Origin: Burkholderia sp. TSV86
GTDB taxonomy: Bacteria > Pseudomonadota > Gammaproteobacteria > Burkholderiales > Burkholderiaceae
DNA: 64,000 bases
Assembly (NCBI RefSeq): GCF_001522865.1
Contig: NZ_LOWB01000070.1
Span: 62,001-126,000 of the forward strand
Direction of reading: 5' to 3'
The position numbers and the translations under genes were made by a program. Below, in pieces: positions 45,068-53,121 of this stretch (positions are counted from its first letter, which is position 1; the number at the start of each line of letters is the position of its first letter). A model generated the notes under the pieces. The model did not search any database. It was not told the DNA's origin and saw nothing but the letters and a program-made list of their open reading frames with translations.

Positions 45068-45652
45068 TCATCTGCCAGCCTGAACCGCGCGCCCGACGAT
45101 CTCTCGCGTATCCATGATCGTCGCGTAATCCATCGCGAGATTGCTCAGCGATAGCGCATGAACGTCGGCCGCGGCCCAAACACGCCCCGACAAATCGCGC
45201 TGATCGAACGTGAAACACGCATCGCTCGCGACGATCGTATCGAAGCCGAGATTACCCGCCGAGCGCGCAGTCGATTCCACCGAATTGTTCGTGATCACGC
45301 CGGCGATCACGAGTTGCGCGATGCCCCGCTCGTGCAGCCAGCGCGCGAGCCCCGTCGCCGCGAACGCGTCAGGGACGTTTTTTTCGATCACGTGCTCGCG
45401 CGCGAGCGGTGCGAATGCGTCGTGGAATTCCGCGCCGGGCTGGCCTGGCCGGAATACCGAATCCGGCGAGCGGGAAATATGCCGGACATGCACGATCGGC
45501 CGGGCGGTACGGCGCCAGCAGTCGAGCAGCGCCGCCCAATGCGTTTGCGCATCGGGATTGTTGCGCGGGACCGCCGGATTCGGCGCGAGAATGCCTTTTT
45601 GCAGATCGATGAGCAACAGCGCGGCATGCGCGCAAAGCGGCGGCGTATCCAT
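45068..45652 (-). CDS. Isochorismatase-fold hydrolase with Ser in place of the catalytic Cys
   Basis: A 194-residue cysteine-hydrolase (isochorismatase-like) fold protein. D16 (LLLIDLQKG) and K91 (VIEKNVPDAF) of the usual Asp-Lys-Cys triad are present. The nucleophile position in GVITNNSVESTARSAGN is S124, where nicotinamidase-type members have Cys. The TNNSVEST pattern recurs in a sub-group annotated as isochorismatase-like, so it may be a natural variant with a non-thiol mechanism. Single gene on the minus strand; no pathway context. Confidence 0.85.
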   Translation of the reverse strand: MDTPPLCAHAALLLIDLQKGILAPNPAVPRNNPDAQTHWAALLDCWRRTARPIVHVRHISRSPDSVFRPGQPGAEFHDAFAPLAREHVIEKNVPDAFAATGLARWLHERGIAQLVIAGVITNNSVESTARSAGNLGFDTIVASDACFTFDQRDLSGRVWAAADVHALSLSNLAMDYATIMDTREIVGRAVQAGR

Positions 45653-45840
45653 GCGAGGGGACGGAAGCGGGAGTTGAAATAAGCGATTCTAGCGGCGCGC
45701 GGCGAACTTCACGCCGCGCCGCGCCCGCGCGCATCGCGCCGGCCGGCTGGCCGGACGCCCCGCAATGGGACTGCGCGTGCTTGCGTCTGCTTCTCCTGCA
45801 TCGCACAATCGCGACATGTCCGCCACCGGTTACCTTTCTC

Positions 45841-46446
45841 ATGACGTACGCGCTGCGCGCCACCGGAATACTGCTGGCCGCCGGCTTCGGCACCCGCTTC
45901 GATCCCAGCGGCGTCCATAGCAAGCTGCTCGCGAAGCTGCCCGACGGGACGCCCGTCGCGGTCGCCGCCGCGCAACGGCTTGCCGCCGTGCTGCCCAACG
46001 TGATTGCAGTGGTACGGCCTAGCGCGGAAAAACTCGCGCGGCTGCTCAACGGCGTCGGCTGCCAAGTCGTGTTCGCGCCCGACGCCGTCCGGGGGATGGG
46101 CGCGAGCCTCGCGGCCGGCGTGGGCGCGAGCGCCGACAGCCCCGGCTGGATCGTCGCGCTCGCGGATATGCCGTGGATCGCGCCAGCGACGATCGAGGCG
46201 GTCGCGCGAACGCTCGAAGCAGCAGGCTCGGCGTCAATCGTCGCGCCCGCCTATCGCGGACAACGCGGGCATCCGGTCGGGTTCGCCCGCCGCCATGGCG
46301 AGGCGCTCGCCGCGCTCGACGGCGATTCGGGCGCTCGCGCGCTGCTTGCCGCGAATCCACCCGCGATCGTCGACGTTGACGATGCGGCCGTGCTGCGCGA
46401 CGTCGATACGCCCGCCGATTTACCCGGCTCGATGCCGCCCGGCTGA
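45841..46446 (+). CDS. MobA-like NTP transferase, molybdenum cofactor cytidylyltransferase type
   Basis: A 201-residue nucleotidyltransferase of the MobA/MocA (NTP_transf_3) type. N-terminal ILLAAGFGTRFDPSGVHSKLLAKL carries the LAAGxGxRF loop and the Lys of the NTP-binding site. MGASLAAGVGAS and LADMPWIAPATI (metal-binding D) follow. The C-terminal GQRGHPVGFARRH motif is the MocA/YgfJ signature. It would activate molybdopterin with CTP for xanthine-dehydrogenase-type enzymes. Start at 45841. No XDH genes are nearby. Confidence 0.85.
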   Translation: MTYALRATGILLAAGFGTRFDPSGVHSKLLAKLPDGTPVAVAAAQRLAAVLPNVIAVVRPSAEKLARLLNGVGCQVVFAPDAVRGMGASLAAGVGASADSPGWIVALADMPWIAPATIEAVARTLEAAGSASIVAPAYRGQRGHPVGFARRHGEALAALDGDSGARALLAANPPAIVDVDDAAVLRDVDTPADLPGSMPPG

Positions 46447-46606
46447 GAACCTGTTCACGGTCTCGCGAGCAGAAGTGTCAAGAAGGCTAAATAGGGAAAC
46501 TGCGGATCAATGTCGAGCTTGCCAAATAAGACGCGCTTGGTTACCGGTAAATTCCGTTCATCTCTTTTCATTCTTCCATGCGGCCATCTTATTTCACATA
46601 TCTCGA

Positions 46607-47671
46607 TCAATCGCCATAGAATATGAAAGGGCCATCATTGGTATTGTAGGACGTGGAAATTTGATTAACTTTAGTCGCGGGCATCCGTTTATTTTTAAGG
46701 TCCAACAAAGCCAGATCGACTTCAAATATAATTAACTTGGTTTTATTATCATCATCCGGATCCGGACCAAAAGCGGAAGCGCACGCACGACTAGTGTTAT
46801 ACCTTCCGTTAAAATAATATGGCGCAACCGATGGCGGCGACGTGACGCCAAATTCCCTGTTACCCTCCGAAAAAACTGCTATATCGACCGGCTCCAGTAA
46901 TTCCAGGCCGACCAAGTCAAAGACGTGACAGCGAAGCGTATCATTTGCGGACTTAGAAAACAAAAAAATATAATTATCAGTAACCCCATTCACAGCAAAC
47001 TCACCCATAATGGCGGATGGGCGTCCAACAATCACTTTATCGAAGGTTTTTAAATCTCCCAGCGTTTGATTCTGAAAACTTGTGATCAAAGAGCAAATTA
47101 TTCGCCCACTATCATCACAAGTAATTATCCACCCACAATCATCGCCAATCACACGTTGCACGATACTTGGATAACTCCTTGTCTGTACACTAGTAATTTT
47201 CACGTCATTGTTTCCCTTCCTCCACCACAAGGCTCCATCCTGAGTTTTATAGAACCAGTGGTACGTCAATGTTTTTCCTTTTTCATTATCCTGCCTAAAT
47301 GGAACGACTGCACTGGAGGGGGATGTCACATTGACCCGCGTCATGAAATTGAAATTTCCCTGCCCACCAGGGGTGGCAGTATAAGGTCTAACTGCATATG
47401 GGATTCCATCTCCCCCAGGAACCAAGATGAATTGAGGCTGCCTGGGATCTTTAATTCCGCCATTATAGAATACTCCGGTCGGCGGGTAATCAAGCGGATT
47501 TAAATCCAATGAATATTTATTTGGATATTCCCCACTTGTTCCGCCAGTCCTCATATATCTTTCCGGGGAGAACTTTTTATCATCCTGCCCAAACGATATA
47601 TATGCGGAATAGAAATAATAGTTTTTCACGGACCGCTCAATTATCGGATAGGTAATATAGTATTTTCCCAC
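46607..47671 (-). CDS. Orphan low-GC hypothetical protein (354 aa)
   Basis: A 354-residue protein of unlike base composition: AT-rich codons (AAA, AAT, ATT, TAT) in a GC-rich chromosome. The start is GTG at 47671 with GGGAG 7 bp upstream. It contains WxF/WW and beta-strand-like repeats (HWFYKTQDGALWWRKGNNDVKI, WIITCDDSGRIICSLI) suggestive of a beta-propeller or lectin-like fold, but no motif is certain. No signal peptide or membrane segment. It is divergent from another low-GC orphan gene pair and lies in a probable acquired island. Function unknown. Confidence 0.65.
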   Translation of the reverse strand: MGKYYITYPIIERSVKNYYFYSAYISFGQDDKKFSPERYMRTGGTSGEYPNKYSLDLNPLDYPPTGVFYNGGIKDPRQPQFILVPGGDGIPYAVRPYTATPGGQGNFNFMTRVNVTSPSSAVVPFRQDNEKGKTLTYHWFYKTQDGALWWRKGNNDVKITSVQTRSYPSIVQRVIGDDCGWIITCDDSGRIICSLITSFQNQTLGDLKTFDKVIVGRPSAIMGEFAVNGVTDNYIFLFSKSANDTLRCHVFDLVGLELLEPVDIAVFSEGNREFGVTSPPSVAPYYFNGRYNTSRACASAFGPDPDDDNKTKLIIFEVDLALLDLKNKRMPATKVNQISTSYNTNDGPFIFYGD

Positions 47672-48005
47672 GATATTACTCCCATTTTACCAGAGAATCA
47701 CAGCTCCGCCCAACCAACGACTGGATGGGCATATTACAACGCAAATCGACCCTCAACCTTCAAATTATACGGACACACTTTATAAAACAATGATAAATCG
47801 CTCCATTTCCATTTAAACCTCCCAACCGCAAGAGGGCGAGAGCACAAGAAAATCATCATCTTGAGTGAGAAGACAAACAATTCGGATAATGTAGGACATT
47901 TGTAAATTTTCAGAAATCAACAATTACCCCCCGATAAATAGCAGCTTCCACCACAATAAATGGCGGCGGTATATTTCCCAAACACTTCAAGCAGAGGAGG
48001 ATCAA
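47672..48005. other. AT-rich divergent promoter region of the low-GC island
   Basis: 334 bp between the two divergent island genes, AT-rich throughout. GAGGAGG at 47994-48000 is the ribosome binding site of the right-hand gene. No operator or repeat recognised. Confidence 0.5.
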
Positions 48006-48383
48006 ATGGCCAACATCACGAACATAAAAATGGTTATAAATAACACATTCAATATCCTTGTGCTCAAGGATGGAGAAAATAATTCAAAATTATTCTCCGT
48101 CCCGGCAAATGGGGTGTGGAACGGCGACATTTGGGTTCCATGGGTCAGCAGCCAAGACGATGAAAAAAAGGCAATAAACATTATTGACGCCGCCCCTTCA
48201 CAAATACTGGCTTTTCTATTTCAGGATTATTGGAACCCGCCGGGCGAAAATGCCGTTAAGTATTGCAACACTACGTTTTCATATAGTGGCGCAATCGAAG
48301 TTCCGGGCAACAATCGAGGTGGAGGCGAGAAAATTCTTATCGTAAATCCAGCCGAAAGCGGATTTTCGTTATTCATGAAATGA
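48006..48383 (+). CDS. Orphan low-GC hypothetical protein (125 aa)
   Basis: A 125-residue protein with GAGGAGG upstream. All-beta character (NITNIKMVINNTFNILVLKDGENNSKLFSVP ... SYSGAIEVPGNNRGGGEKILIVN), Asn-rich, no signal peptide. The strand/turn pattern suggests a small beta-sandwich, as in secreted lectins or pore-forming toxins that leave by non-classical routes, but I recognise no family. Codon use matches the divergent orphan gene, so they probably arrived together. Its last bases overlap a 64-codon ORF. Confidence 0.6.
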   Translation: MANITNIKMVINNTFNILVLKDGENNSKLFSVPANGVWNGDIWVPWVSSQDDEKKAINIIDAAPSQILAFLFQDYWNPPGENAVKYCNTTFSYSGAIEVPGNNRGGGEKILIVNPAESGFSLFMK

Positions 48384-48574
48384 ACCCCGGTCATTTTAAT
48401 CACGAGCAGCATCCCGCGGCAATTCAGCCATATTCCGATATGGCGGCGAATATAGATTTTTCGAATATCCCATCAGTGCCATTGCCGCTCGAAATTTCAA
48501 ATTCAAGAATGGCGACAAAAGACGATGTGGCGCAATATTTAACGCGTCCAATTAAAATTGGGCCGTCGATGTAG
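48380..48574 (+). CDS. Small ORF coupled to the low-GC orphan gene (64 aa)
   Basis: The ATG overlaps the stop of the 125-residue gene (ATGA). The product (MNPGHFNHEQHPAAIQPYSD ...) is Pro/Asn-rich with an ending PIKIGPSM, soluble, no known motif. Overlap and shared low-GC codon use favour a real gene; it ends 35 bp before the IS701 remnant and could itself be shortened by that insertion. Confidence 0.45.
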   Translation: MNPGHFNHEQHPAAIQPYSDMAANIDFSNIPSVPLPLEISNSRMATKDDVAQYLTRPIKIGPSM

Positions 48575-48608
48575 TCAAGCCGCTCAACACTGAGAAAACA
48601 ATTGATGT

Positions 48609-49026
48609 TTAAATGAGGCGCCGAGAGACAAGAAACCCATAAGCGGCAATGCACAACGATGCATGATGATGGAATCCGCGCCAACCACGTCCTTCGATGT
48701 GCCCCAGGCCGAATTCCTGCTCGAGAACCTGATCGTCCCGCTCGATACGCCAGCGTATCTTGGCGACACGAAGCATACGTTCGAACGCTGTATCTGGAGG
48801 CAAAGGTCAAAAGCCAATATTTGAGCAGCTCAGCATCCATCACCTTCGGGCATTCGTTCAGCAGCCATTTCTCATCGCGCAGTGTGGAGCGCCAATCATC
48901 GCGGCGTGACGCGCGCCCACGCATGGCGGCAACGCGCGAATTGAGTGCGGCGCATCGACCTTCGCGCCACAACACGTTGCGATAGCGCGACGCATCGAGC
49001 GTTGGGGCCGGATCCTTGGCGATCGG
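48609..49026 (-). pseudogene. IS701-family transposase remnant, 5'-truncated and frameshifted
   Basis: Only the C-terminal part of a transposase survives. In one frame: DASRYRNVLWREG, SRVAAMRGRASRRDDWRSTLRDEKWLLNE and LLKYWLLTF. After an extra base in the run at 48803-48805 the next frame continues LPPDTAFERMLRVAKIRWRIERD, then EFGLGHIEGRGWRGFHHHASL and CIAAYGFLVSRRLI, the familiar IS701/IS4-superfamily C-terminus (the Glu of the DDE set lies in WRIERD-EFGL). A stop at 49027-49029 ends the similarity upstream. It borders the low-GC island and marks past mobility. Confidence 0.85.
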
Positions 49027-49320
49027 CTAATGTCCCGGCGCCCGCAGCAACAAACTACGCGGCCAGCCCGATTTCCCACGGAAAGGCCCGGACGGTAGAG
49101 AAGCCGTGCCCGGCGCCCCTCACTCCCTCCGATTCGCCCGCCATCACCCAGCCGAGGAGCCGGCGGCACAACACGACTCAGCCGGCCGCGTATCCGGCGG
49201 TCTACGCCGAGATCCGGCAAACGCGCGCCCGATCACCTATAACAAGAAACGAAACCCGGCGCGCGCCGCGCGGCCGCGCCGGGCATGCATGCGCATTGCA
49301 AGACTTGCTGGCAGACCGTT
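49027..49320. other. Intergenic region upstream of the His-rich ORF
   Basis: About 290 bp, GC-rich again, with no supported gene. No terminal inverted repeat of the IS701 remnant could be identified on this side. Confidence 0.4.
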
Positions 49321-49473
49321 ATGACCGATCACACATCGCCGCAGCCGGAATCACCCATCGACCCTACTCGCGACCCCGAAGAGGACGCATTCGCGCCACC
49401 TTCGTCCGGTCATCACCACCATCACGAGCATCCGCAAAAACCGCAAGAGCCGCCCAGCAAAGATCCGGTTTGA
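49321..49473 (+). CDS. Small Pro/His-rich protein (50 aa)
   Basis: A 50-codon frame rich in Pro, Asp, Glu and His, with a GHHHHHEH run followed by PQKPQEPPSKDPV. Probably disordered; the His run could bind Ni or Zn. No clear Shine-Dalgarno; an alternative start at 49285 would add MHAHCKTCWQTV. Support is composition and codon use only. Confidence 0.4.
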   Translation: MTDHTSPQPESPIDPTRDPEEDAFAPPSSGHHHHHEHPQKPQEPPSKDPV

Positions 49474-49706
49474 CACAAAGCCGGCGTCGATTGGCACGCA
49501 GCGGGCGGGCACGATGGCGCGAAACGATTCGTTTGCACGCGCTGCCGCTTAGTGGCTTGTGCCCTTGAGCCTGCATCTGCGCCGCGCGTGCGCGGTTGGA
49601 TTGACACCGCCGCGCACCCGCCCCTACGAAACGATGCGGCAAACGGCGCGGCAATCACCGCCGGCGCAAAAATCGACGCAGCGCCCGTGCGGACCACGCG
49701 TCGAAA

Positions 49707-50624
49707 TCAACCGATAAATCCACGAATCAGCGCATTGATCCGTTCCGGCTGCTCGTGTATCACCCAATGCGATCCTTCCGGAATGCGCTCGATCCGCAGG
49801 TCCGGCACGAAGCGCTCGATACCGTCGAGCAGCGTTTTGGGCAGCGCGGTATCGCTTTCGCCCCAGATCACCATCGTCGGCACCTGCACGACCCATTCCT
49901 CGGGCACAAGCTTCGATACGTCCGCCGCAGCCTCGCCATCGGCCGGCGGATGCAGCGGCGACGCGCGGTAGTAGTTCAAGCCGCCCGTCAGGCCGTGCGA
50001 TCCGCCGTCGCCGGGCACAGACCACGCCGCATGATATTTGCCGCGCACTTCGGGCGTATACCACGACGCCCCGGACTGCCCGCCTCCCGTGAAAAATTTC
50101 TCCAGATTCTCGAAATCGTTGGCGGCAAGCGCGTCTTCCGAGCCGGGCTGCCGCAGCCAGTTCATATATGCGGAAGCGGCCCTCTGCGCGGGATCGTTTG
50201 CGAGCGCGTTCGCAAACAGCAACGGATGCGGCGCATTCACGATCACTAATTTGTCGATCAACTGAGGAAACTTGATCGCGAGACTCCAGCAAACCGCGCC
50301 GCCCCAATCGTGCGCGACGACAATCGCGCGGCTGTAGCCGAGCGCGTCGATCAGTTGAGCCAGATCGTCGACGATCAGCTTAGGATGGTATTCGCCCAGC
50401 TCCGCCGGCTTGCTCGACAAGTTGAAACCGCGCAAGTCCGGCGCGACCGCGTAATACGCATCGCCGAATGCGGCCAGCTGCGCTTGCCAGGCGTACCAGA
50501 ATTCGGGAAAGCCATGCACGAACAGCACCAACGGCTGGCCGGGCTGGCCCGCGCTCGCGTAATGCAGGCGCACGCCATTCTTCAGCGTCGCGAACTGCGG
50601 ATGAACGATGTTTCCATGATCCAT
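49707..50624 (-). CDS. Alpha/beta hydrolase, epoxide hydrolase/dehalogenase-like
   Basis: A 305-residue alpha/beta-hydrolase. The oxyanion motif HGFPEFWYAW (about 41-50) and the nucleophile elbow AHDWGG (Asp nucleophile) are those of soluble epoxide hydrolases and haloalkane dehalogenases; FPEFWY in the HGxP loop points to epoxide hydrolase. The acid and catalytic His follow in VIWGESDTALP and EGSHWVIHEQPE. The ATG at 50624 is chosen over a longer frame because MDHGNIVHPQFATLKNGVRLHY is the usual opening. Single gene; substrate unknown. Confidence 0.88.
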   Translation of the reverse strand: MDHGNIVHPQFATLKNGVRLHYASAGQPGQPLVLFVHGFPEFWYAWQAQLAAFGDAYYAVAPDLRGFNLSSKPAELGEYHPKLIVDDLAQLIDALGYSRAIVVAHDWGGAVCWSLAIKFPQLIDKLVIVNAPHPLLFANALANDPAQRAASAYMNWLRQPGSEDALAANDFENLEKFFTGGGQSGASWYTPEVRGKYHAAWSVPGDGGSHGLTGGLNYYRASPLHPPADGEAAADVSKLVPEEWVVQVPTMVIWGESDTALPKTLLDGIERFVPDLRIERIPEGSHWVIHEQPERINALIRGFIG

Positions 50625-51062
50625 GGGGAGTTCCGTCAGGTTTGAGGGTTCGAGGAAGAAATGCGGCCAGCGGTGGACACATCGGCATGGCGAGCCTGCC
50701 GTGATGATTGCACGCGGGCCCACCATGCCGACCGAGGCAAGACGGCCGCGCGGATATAACGCGGCCCGCATCCGGTGGGCAAGCCTTCACTGCGGCCAGC
50801 CATCTTGCCTGATATCAGGTTTTCTTGGCTATTTATTAAATATCGGAAAACAATCCACCGCCATATGCGTCCATCGGCAGACCGAATCGAGGCAGGAATC
50901 GCCAATTGCCTGGAAGCGTCGAATCCGGCCGTTGCTGCCGCCTGGCATCCCGCGGCGGCGCAAGCCGCTCGGCCTAGGGAATACCCGCCTGCGCTCGTGT
51001 CGCCCCACGCCGATAAACAGGCATCCCCGCCTCCACGCGCCACCACCCGGCGCTCCGAACCT
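50625..51062. other. Divergent region between hydrolase and chemotaxis receptor genes
   Basis: About 440 bp. The chemoreceptor frame is open through much of it but the translation is Ala/Pro/Arg-rich and not receptor-like. An AT-richer stretch near 50815-50850 (TTTTCTTGGCTATTTATTAAATATCGG) is the best place for a promoter. Confidence 0.4.
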
Positions 51063-52616
51063 ATGCGCAACCTGTCGTTGAACCACAAGCTCACATCGCT
51101 GATCGTCTTCGTCTGGATCGGGCTGCTGATGATCGGCGCGATCGGCGCGTGGCAAAACCGCGCATCGATGATCGCAGAGCGGCGCGCGCAGCTCGCGAAC
51201 CTCACCGCGCAAGCGTATGGCGTCAGCGAATACTTCCACGTGCTCGCCCAGCAGCGCGCGATGCCCGAAGCCGATGCGAAGCGCGCCGCGCTCGACGCGA
51301 TCGCCGCGATGCGCTACGGCAAGGACGGCTACGTATCGATCAACGATTCGAGACCCGTCATCGTGATGCACCCCATCAAACCCGAGCTGAACGGCAAAGA
51401 CGCGTCGAATCTCGCCGATCCGGCCGGCACGCGCGTGTTCGTCGAGATCGTCAAGGCCGCGAACGCCGGCGGCGGCCTCGGCTACGTCGAGTATCGATGG
51501 CCCAAGCCCGGCGCCGACCGGCCGATCGACAAGACGAGCGCCGTGCGCCATTTCGCGCCGTGGGACTGGTACATCGTGACCGGCATGTACATGGACGACG
51601 TGCAGGCGGCCGTGCTCGTCAGCATCGGCCGCTGGCTGGCGATGGCGGCCGCGCTCGGCGTGGTCGGGACCATCGTGATGGCGGGCGTGCTGCGCAGCGT
51701 GCGGCGCAGCCTCGGCGGCGATCTGGAGGCGGCCGTCGCCACCGCGCACCGGATCGCGCAGGGCGATCTGACCGCGCAGGTCGGCGTGCGCGGCAACGAT
51801 CGTTCCAGTCTGTTGCACGCGCTGCGCGCGATGCAGACGGCGTTGATCGACATGGTGTCGCGCGTGCGGCTCGGCACCGAGAACATCAATGTCGGCGCAT
51901 CCGAAATCGCGGCCGGCAATACCGACCTGTCGCAGCGCACCGAGCAGCAGGCGGCGGCGCTCGTGCAAACGGCCACGAGCATGGACCAGATGACGGCGAA
52001 CGTGAAACAGAATGCCGACAGCGCGCTGCAAGCCGCGCGGCTCGCCGACGAGGCGGCGCAGGTTGCCACGCGCGGCAGCGTGGTTGTCGGCGACGTCGTG
52101 CGGACGATGGCCGAGATCACCGGCGCATCGCGCAAGATTGGCGACATCATCGGCGTGATCGACGGCATTGCGTTCCAGACCAACATTCTGGCGCTGAACG
52201 CGGCCGTCGAGGCGGCGCGCGCGGGCGAGCAAGGGCGGGGCTTCGCGGTCGTCGCGAGCGAGGTGCGCTCGCTCGCGCAGCGCTCGGCGAGCGCGGCCAA
52301 GGAGATCAAATCGCTGATCGAGACGTCCAATGCGACGGTCGAGCACGGCGCGTCGCTCGTCACGCGCGCTGGGACGACGATGACCGAGATCGTTCAATCG
52401 GTCACGCGCGTCAACGAAATTCTCGACGAGATCAGCCATGCGTCGCGCGAACAAAGCATGGGAATCGAGCAGGTGAACCGGGCGGTCGGCGAGATGGATC
52501 AGGTCACTCAGCAAAACGCCGCGCTCGTCGAGCAGGCCGCCGCTGCCGCGCATTCGCTGAAGGATCAGGCGGATGCGTTGCGCGCGGCGGTTACCCAATT
52601 CGCGTTGCCGGCGTGA
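51063..52616 (+). CDS. Methyl-accepting chemotaxis protein with single Cache sensor
   Basis: A 517-residue receptor. TM1 about 12-30, a periplasmic Cache-type domain (about 33-180; [38 protein letters not shown] is the sCache_2 hallmark), TM2 about 183-207, HAMP, and the signalling domain with the hairpin tip [44 protein letters not shown]. Conserved Gln/Glu methylation helices flank it. No C-terminal CheR-tethering pentapeptide is visible. sCache_2 sensors usually bind small organic acids. Start [15 protein letters not shown] at 51063 by family comparison. Confidence 0.93.
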   Translation: MRNLSLNHKLTSLIVFVWIGLLMIGAIGAWQNRASMIAERRAQLANLTAQAYGVSEYFHVLAQQRAMPEADAKRAALDAIAAMRYGKDGYVSINDSRPVIVMHPIKPELNGKDASNLADPAGTRVFVEIVKAANAGGGLGYVEYRWPKPGADRPIDKTSAVRHFAPWDWYIVTGMYMDDVQAAVLVSIGRWLAMAAALGVVGTIVMAGVLRSVRRSLGGDLEAAVATAHRIAQGDLTAQVGVRGNDRSSLLHALRAMQTALIDMVSRVRLGTENINVGASEIAAGNTDLSQRTEQQAAALVQTATSMDQMTANVKQNADSALQAARLADEAAQVATRGSVVVGDVVRTMAEITGASRKIGDIIGVIDGIAFQTNILALNAAVEAARAGEQGRGFAVVASEVRSLAQRSASAAKEIKSLIETSNATVEHGASLVTRAGTTMTEIVQSVTRVNEILDEISHASREQSMGIEQVNRAVGEMDQVTQQNAALVEQAAAAAHSLKDQADALRAAVTQFALPA

Positions 52617-53121
52617 CGCGGCAGCGCCCGGCGCGACGTGGCTCGCGACGGGCGCGATGCGGCGCGCGCCCGGACGCGGGTGAGCGGCCGCAGACAACAA
52701 ACCCGCGGCCGGCGGATTCACGGCGGGCCGCGTCGCCGCAGGCCGCGCCGGCATGCGAAACACACGCAGGCACTCGCTCAGCCGCCTGAAAACGAAGCGC
52801 AAACGCCTGCACGAACGCCAAGCGCCCCGCTGCCGCCCGCGCGATGGCTAGCCGCCACGGCCACTGCGCGCCCAGGCGGCGTGCGCGGAAAATCGATCGC
52901 CTGCCACGCGACGCAGATCGCGGACAGCACGAAATCCGTGCGCAGCACCGCCGCGCACCCCGCACCCTTCCCGCGCCGCTTCCCTTCCTTCGCATCCGCC
53001 TCAAATTGTCAGATTTATCAAGATGTTGCCGTCATTTTCAGACGAAACTATTACTTATTAATTACAATTACATTCCTTCCAACCTCCTCTGGCCGCCCGA
53101 CGCACGCGATAGCCTCCCCTC
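52617..53121. other. Intergenic region upstream of the orphan PBP gene
   Basis: About 505 bp. The first ~380 bp are GC-rich without a supported gene; from about 53000 an AT-rich segment (TTATTAATTACAATTACATTCC) probably holds the PBP promoter. Confidence 0.4.

Noticed and set aside
46444-46463. Inverted repeat GAGAACC/GGTCTC after the MobA-like gene, possibly an IS end
   Set aside because: One mismatch, short, no matching copy at the other side of the low-GC island and no U-run.
50829-52802. A 657-codon open frame antisense to the chemotaxis receptor
   Set aside because: Arg/His-rich shadow of a GC-rich gene; the plus-strand frame has an unmistakable MCP signalling domain.
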